This document shows positions 13,821 through 15,948 of a DNA stretch of 15,948 nucleotides, piece after piece. Numbering within the stretch: the first letter of the stretch is position 1; each line of letters opens with the position of its first letter. Under the pieces are notes generated by a model. The model made no database searches and was not told the origin of the DNA. It was given only the letters and a program-made list of their open reading frames with translations. The translations under genes and the position numbers were made by a program. The stretch lies in NCBI GenBank assembly GCA_021107605.1, contig JAIOSN010000089.1, positions 1 to 15,948 on the forward strand, in the 5' to 3' direction. Source of the stretch: Anaerolineae bacterium. Its GTDB lineage: Bacteria > Chloroflexota > Anaerolineae > B4-G1 > SLSP01.

Positions 13821-13919
13821 AGACCTCCGAGGTCTCTGGTAGCGCTGCATAATTGCAAACCACGGCGTATTTGCGGTAAATTTCTTTCGGGAGAGGGTCG
13901 CATTAGACCTCTGAGGTCT
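13821..13919. repeat. Pair of AGACCTC-N-GAGGTCT palindromes
   Basis: AGACCTCCGAGGTCT at 13821-13835 and AGACCTCTGAGGTCT at 13905-13919, centres 84 bp apart. They could be a dispersed repeat or a dimeric regulator's binding sites upstream of the ECF operon. Confidence 0.6.
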
Positions 13920-13946
13920 GACCAGTTGCTTAACATAATGACATTG

Positions 13947-14091
13947 ACTACTCAGCCACCCTGCAAAATTCAAGAGCGGACGCAGATTTTCGCAGATTTC
14001 CGCAGATAAAATAGAAAATCAGCGTTTATCAGCGTGCAGCTGCATCCTAAAGGAGCTATGCCCACCCGCTACCGGGGGATGGCTGAGTAGT
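13947..14091. mobile_element. MITE-like element with 12-bp terminal inverted repeats
   Basis: ACTACTCAGCCA (13947-13958) and its exact reverse complement TGGCTGAGTAGT (14080-14091) bound 145 bp. Inside, at 13978-14047, is a GGACGCAG...TGCATCC member like the one at 7095-7183. I see no transposase and no clear target-site duplication (flanks ACATTG and AACCTT). Its right end is read into the GalT-like frame. Confidence 0.5.
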
Positions 14092-15276
14092 AACCTTTTT
14101 TTTCTTAGCGTCCTTTGCATCTTTGCGGTGAAAATTCTTTTTTCGGTGGCGTAGCAGCTCTCTCCTGTCGCCCAACGTCTCACGAAGTTGGGCCGCCACA
14201 TTCTCCGGTCGTTCCTGGCAGCTGAAGAGACCTAGATGTTCATAACCGCCGATCTCTTGGGTATAGGGGAGAAATTCAAAGTAGAGTCCAGCCCCCGGCC
14301 CATTGTGCGTCACCACGTTATAGGCTGTCTCCCGTCCCATCCGGGGCATGAGCTCCCGGATGGTGTGGATAGCATCCCGCCACCCAGTTGCTACCGCCTC
14401 CATTTCGACCGCGGAGAGTTCATGTAGGTAACGCCGCCCACTCTCTTTCAGGATGAGGAGCATATTGTACGGTCGCCGCATGAAATAGGAGACCAACAGC
14501 ACCGCTGGGCCGTAATCGCGCACCAGCAGTTCAGGAGGATTCTCCCGCAACATATATGCCGCGAAAGTCTCACCTCGTTCCTGCTCAAAGCGCCAGTTAT
14601 CTAAAAATCGCCGGGGGATGATGTTACTCAGAGCGATCTGTTGGTGCCCGTGGGCCAACGAACCGCCTACCAGGCGTCCATAATTTTTGATGATGGAGAC
14701 GAAAGCGCGCTCCCCGGTCGGATTAGTGGCCTCTGGGAGAAAACCCTCCACATCCTGGGTGAGCAAGAGTTTCTCTAACGCCGCCAACCGCTCCATCACC
14801 ACCACGCAATCGACGAGCGGCAGGTTGTGCCAATCGCGGTCATGCAGCGAGGAGGTCCATTGCAAAAGATGCAATCCTTGCACCCGCCCCGGCAGGGCCT
14901 CCTCCGCAGGGAAGAGAAGCGGGTAGAGGTTTTTGTTGATGAACGTCACGCCCTCGCTAAGCTCGGCCATGTCAATGATACCGGTAGTCTGACCCTGACA
15001 AACCACACACGGACGCTCCGGCAACCCTACGCGGCTCTCGGTGACCGGCCGGTTATCGTGGGGCCGGCGGGCGCGCGCCGCATTGAAGATGATCCGCTCG
15101 CCGTTACGCGGGTCGATTTGGTAGCCGCCGTCAGGCCGAAAACCGGCCAATCCCGGCTCCTCGCGGTAGAGCCGCACCAGTGCGGAGAAAGAGAGCTCGG
15201 CAACATCCTCGTTTTGCAGCAGTGCGGCCAACTTCTCGCGAGAAAGACGCTGGGAATGGTAATGAGTTTTGCTCAT
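14056..15276 (-). CDS. GalT-like nucleotidyltransferase (HIT superfamily) with repeat-derived tail
   Basis: 406 residues. The proteins it resembles move a nucleotidyl group between sugar phosphates through a His-linked intermediate. Visible features: C90-VV-C93, matching the zinc Cys pair of galactose-1-phosphate uridylyltransferase; FINKNLYPLLFPA near 112; the active-site block GGSLAHGHQQI with H209, H211 and Q213 (HxHxQ, where GalT has HPHxQ); and a C-terminal FEFLPYTQEIGGYEHLG stretch. By family analogy H211 is the nucleophile and H209 a zinc ligand. The substrate is not certain; it could be another sugar-1-phosphate or an Ap4A-phosphorylase-like reaction. A GAGG lies 8 bp before the ATG. 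The kinase gene ends 44 bp upstream on the same strand. Residues from about 378 (KKNFHRKDAKDAKKKK and on) are translated repeat. Confidence 0.85.
   Translation of the reverse strand: MSKTHYHSQRLSREKLAALLQNEDVAELSFSALVRLYREEPGLAGFRPDGGYQIDPRNGERIIFNAARARRPHDNRPVTESRVGLPERPCVVCQGQTTGIIDMAELSEGVTFINKNLYPLLFPAEEALPGRVQGLHLLQWTSSLHDRDWHNLPLVDCVVVMERLAALEKLLLTQDVEGFLPEATNPTGERAFVSIIKNYGRLVGGSLAHGHQQIALSNIIPRRFLDNWRFEQERGETFAAYMLRENPPELLVRDYGPAVLLVSYFMRRPYNMLLILKESGRRYLHELSAVEMEAVATGWRDAIHTIRELMPRMGRETAYNVVTHNGPGAGLYFEFLPYTQEIGGYEHLGLFSCQERPENVAAQLRETLGDRRELLRHRKKNFHRKDAKDAKKKKVTTQPSPGSGWA
14095..14147. repeat. Dispersed repeat inside the galT-like 3' end
   Basis: TTCTTAGCGTCCTTTGCATC followed by TTTGCGGTGAAAATTC. 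Read on the - strand it gives the HRKDAKDAK peptide often produced when this kind of repeat is translated. Confidence 0.75.
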
Positions 15277-15320
15277 GGTTGAACCTCGGAATTAGTTAGG
15301 TAGTCAAGTCAGAAAGGCTA

Positions 15321-15948
15321 TTAGCCATGCTGCCCCACGCCAGCAGCTAACGGCACCCAGAGGGTGAAGATGGTGCCCTTGTCCACCTCGCTGGTGACGG
15401 TGATCAAGCCTCCGTGCAAATCCATGATACCTCTGGCTATAGCCAACCCTAATCCCGTGCCGGAGAGCTGCTCTTGGCGCGGGGTCACGCCCCGGTAGAA
15501 ATGCTCGAAGATATGCGGGAGCTCTTCTGGCGGAATGCCGATGCCGGTATCCTGCACGGAGACTATGGCCCACGGCCGTCCCTCGCGCTCTCCATATCCA
15601 GTCGTGATGGTAATTTGGCCTGCGGCAGGGGTGTAGTGGATGGCGTTGCGGAGCAGGTTGCTCACTACCGTTTTGAAGAGGAGTGGATCGACCAACACTT
15701 GTAGAGAATTCTCCGCCGGCCGGTAGGTTAATTCCAACTGTTTTTTAGCTGCCCCGCGGTGACATTTCTCAAGCACCTCCGCCACCAAGTTGTTGAGCGC
15801 GGCCAGCTCAGGCTCCACCGTCATACGCCCTCCCTCCAAGTCCCCAATTTGAAAAATGTCCTTGACCAGCTCCGCCTGATGGTCGGCTTCGTTGATCAGA
15901 ATATCGAAGTATTCCGGGAGTTTCTCCGGGGGAGCAGAAGGCAGCATC
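15321..15948 (-). CDS. Sensor histidine kinase, C-terminal part (5' end outside window)
   Basis: About 208 visible residues, open to the right edge. The ATG at 15947 is probably internal, because the segment that follows (PEYFDILINEADHQAELVKDIFQIGDLEGGR) is the second helix of a HisKA dimerisation domain and the phospho-accepting His must lie beyond the window. The ATP-binding domain is complete: N-box NLLRNAIHYTP (N101 of the fragment), G1 DTGIGIP (133-139), F-box FEHFYR and G2 GTGLGL (163-168). It autophosphorylates and passes phosphate to a response regulator that is not in view. It is transcribed toward the galT-like gene, 44 bp away, so they may share a transcript. A TAGGTAGTC scrap of the tandem repeat family lies just after the stop. 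Confidence 0.92.
   Translation of the reverse strand, partial: MLPSAPPEKLPEYFDILINEADHQAELVKDIFQIGDLEGGRMTVEPELAALNNLVAEVLEKCHRGAAKKQLELTYRPAENSLQVLVDPLLFKTVVSNLLRNAIHYTPAAGQITITTGYGEREGRPWAIVSVQDTGIGIPPEELPHIFEHFYRGVTPRQEQLSGTGLGLAIARGIMDLHGGLITVTSEVDKGTIFTLWVPLAAGVGQHG

Larger units (their letters stand above)
13643..14055. other. Repeat-rich intergenic region between galT-like and ecfA
   Basis: No gene is seen here. It holds a GTGGTGAAATT-type dispersed repeat (13653-13693), a possible - strand promoter (13759-13786), two AGACCTC/GAGGTCT palindromes and a TIR-bounded element (13947-14091). The rest is unremarkable AT-richer sequence. Confidence 0.7.

Noticed and set aside
2492..15948. A split kinase: sensor at 2492-4558 plus kinase half at 15321-15948
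   Set aside because: They lie on opposite strands 11 kb apart, and the kinase fragment still has its own HisKA helix running off the window, so it is most simply a separate kinase.

Overview
The window reads as chromosomal DNA of a Chloroflexota bacterium, probably from the Anaerolineae side of the phylum. The best evidence is the adjacent pair of large hydrophobic proteins at 4690-8964. The first carries the YYYxG signature of the Chlor_Arch_YYY (DUF2298) family, and the second is a GT-C-like protein of the kind often found beside it. GC-rich genes separated by AT-richer repeat tracts fit the same group. This is inference from protein families; no rRNA or tRNA gene is present.

The left two thirds (1-10570) is transcribed on the + strand: the C-terminal part of an FtsK/SpoIIIE DNA translocase (cut by the window edge), a ComEA-like DNA-binding protein, a membrane sensor with PDZ-like, membrane, GAF and PAS regions but no kinase domain, the YYY/GT-C pair, an HD-domain protein and a CinA-like protein whose catalytic residues look lost. 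The right third (10961-15948) is on the - strand. Read in its own direction it holds the C-terminal half of a histidine kinase (cut by the window edge), a GalT-like nucleotidyltransferase, and a two-gene ECF transporter module: a fused double ATPase followed by EcfT with a GTGA overlap. No substrate-binding S component is in the window. The two halves converge at 10571-10960, where a hairpin followed by a T run on the - strand looks like the terminator of the ECF operon.

Almost every intergenic space is filled with repeats. One kind is short tandem repeats with 7-8 base periods (AACTTTC, GCTAATC, TAGTCGGG, GCGAGAAA, and a composite built from TTAGCCTG-type units). The other kind is dispersed hairpin-forming elements (ends GGACGCAG and TGCATCC; GCGGTTTCCATACCGC; a TCATTCCGAG...GAGGAATCTC unit). 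These tracts often begin exactly at a stop codon. For at least six genes the stop lies inside the repeat, and the GalT-like protein has a tail of about 29 residues translated from repeats. Two unrelated genes, comEA and ecfT, end in the same 12-mer, GCGAGTGAGCGA.

I see no CRISPR array, transposase, prophage or defence island. The most unusual content is the repeat-to-stop-codon arrangement, the kinase-less sensor, the degenerate CinA-like protein and the uncharacterised YYY/GT-C membrane pair.
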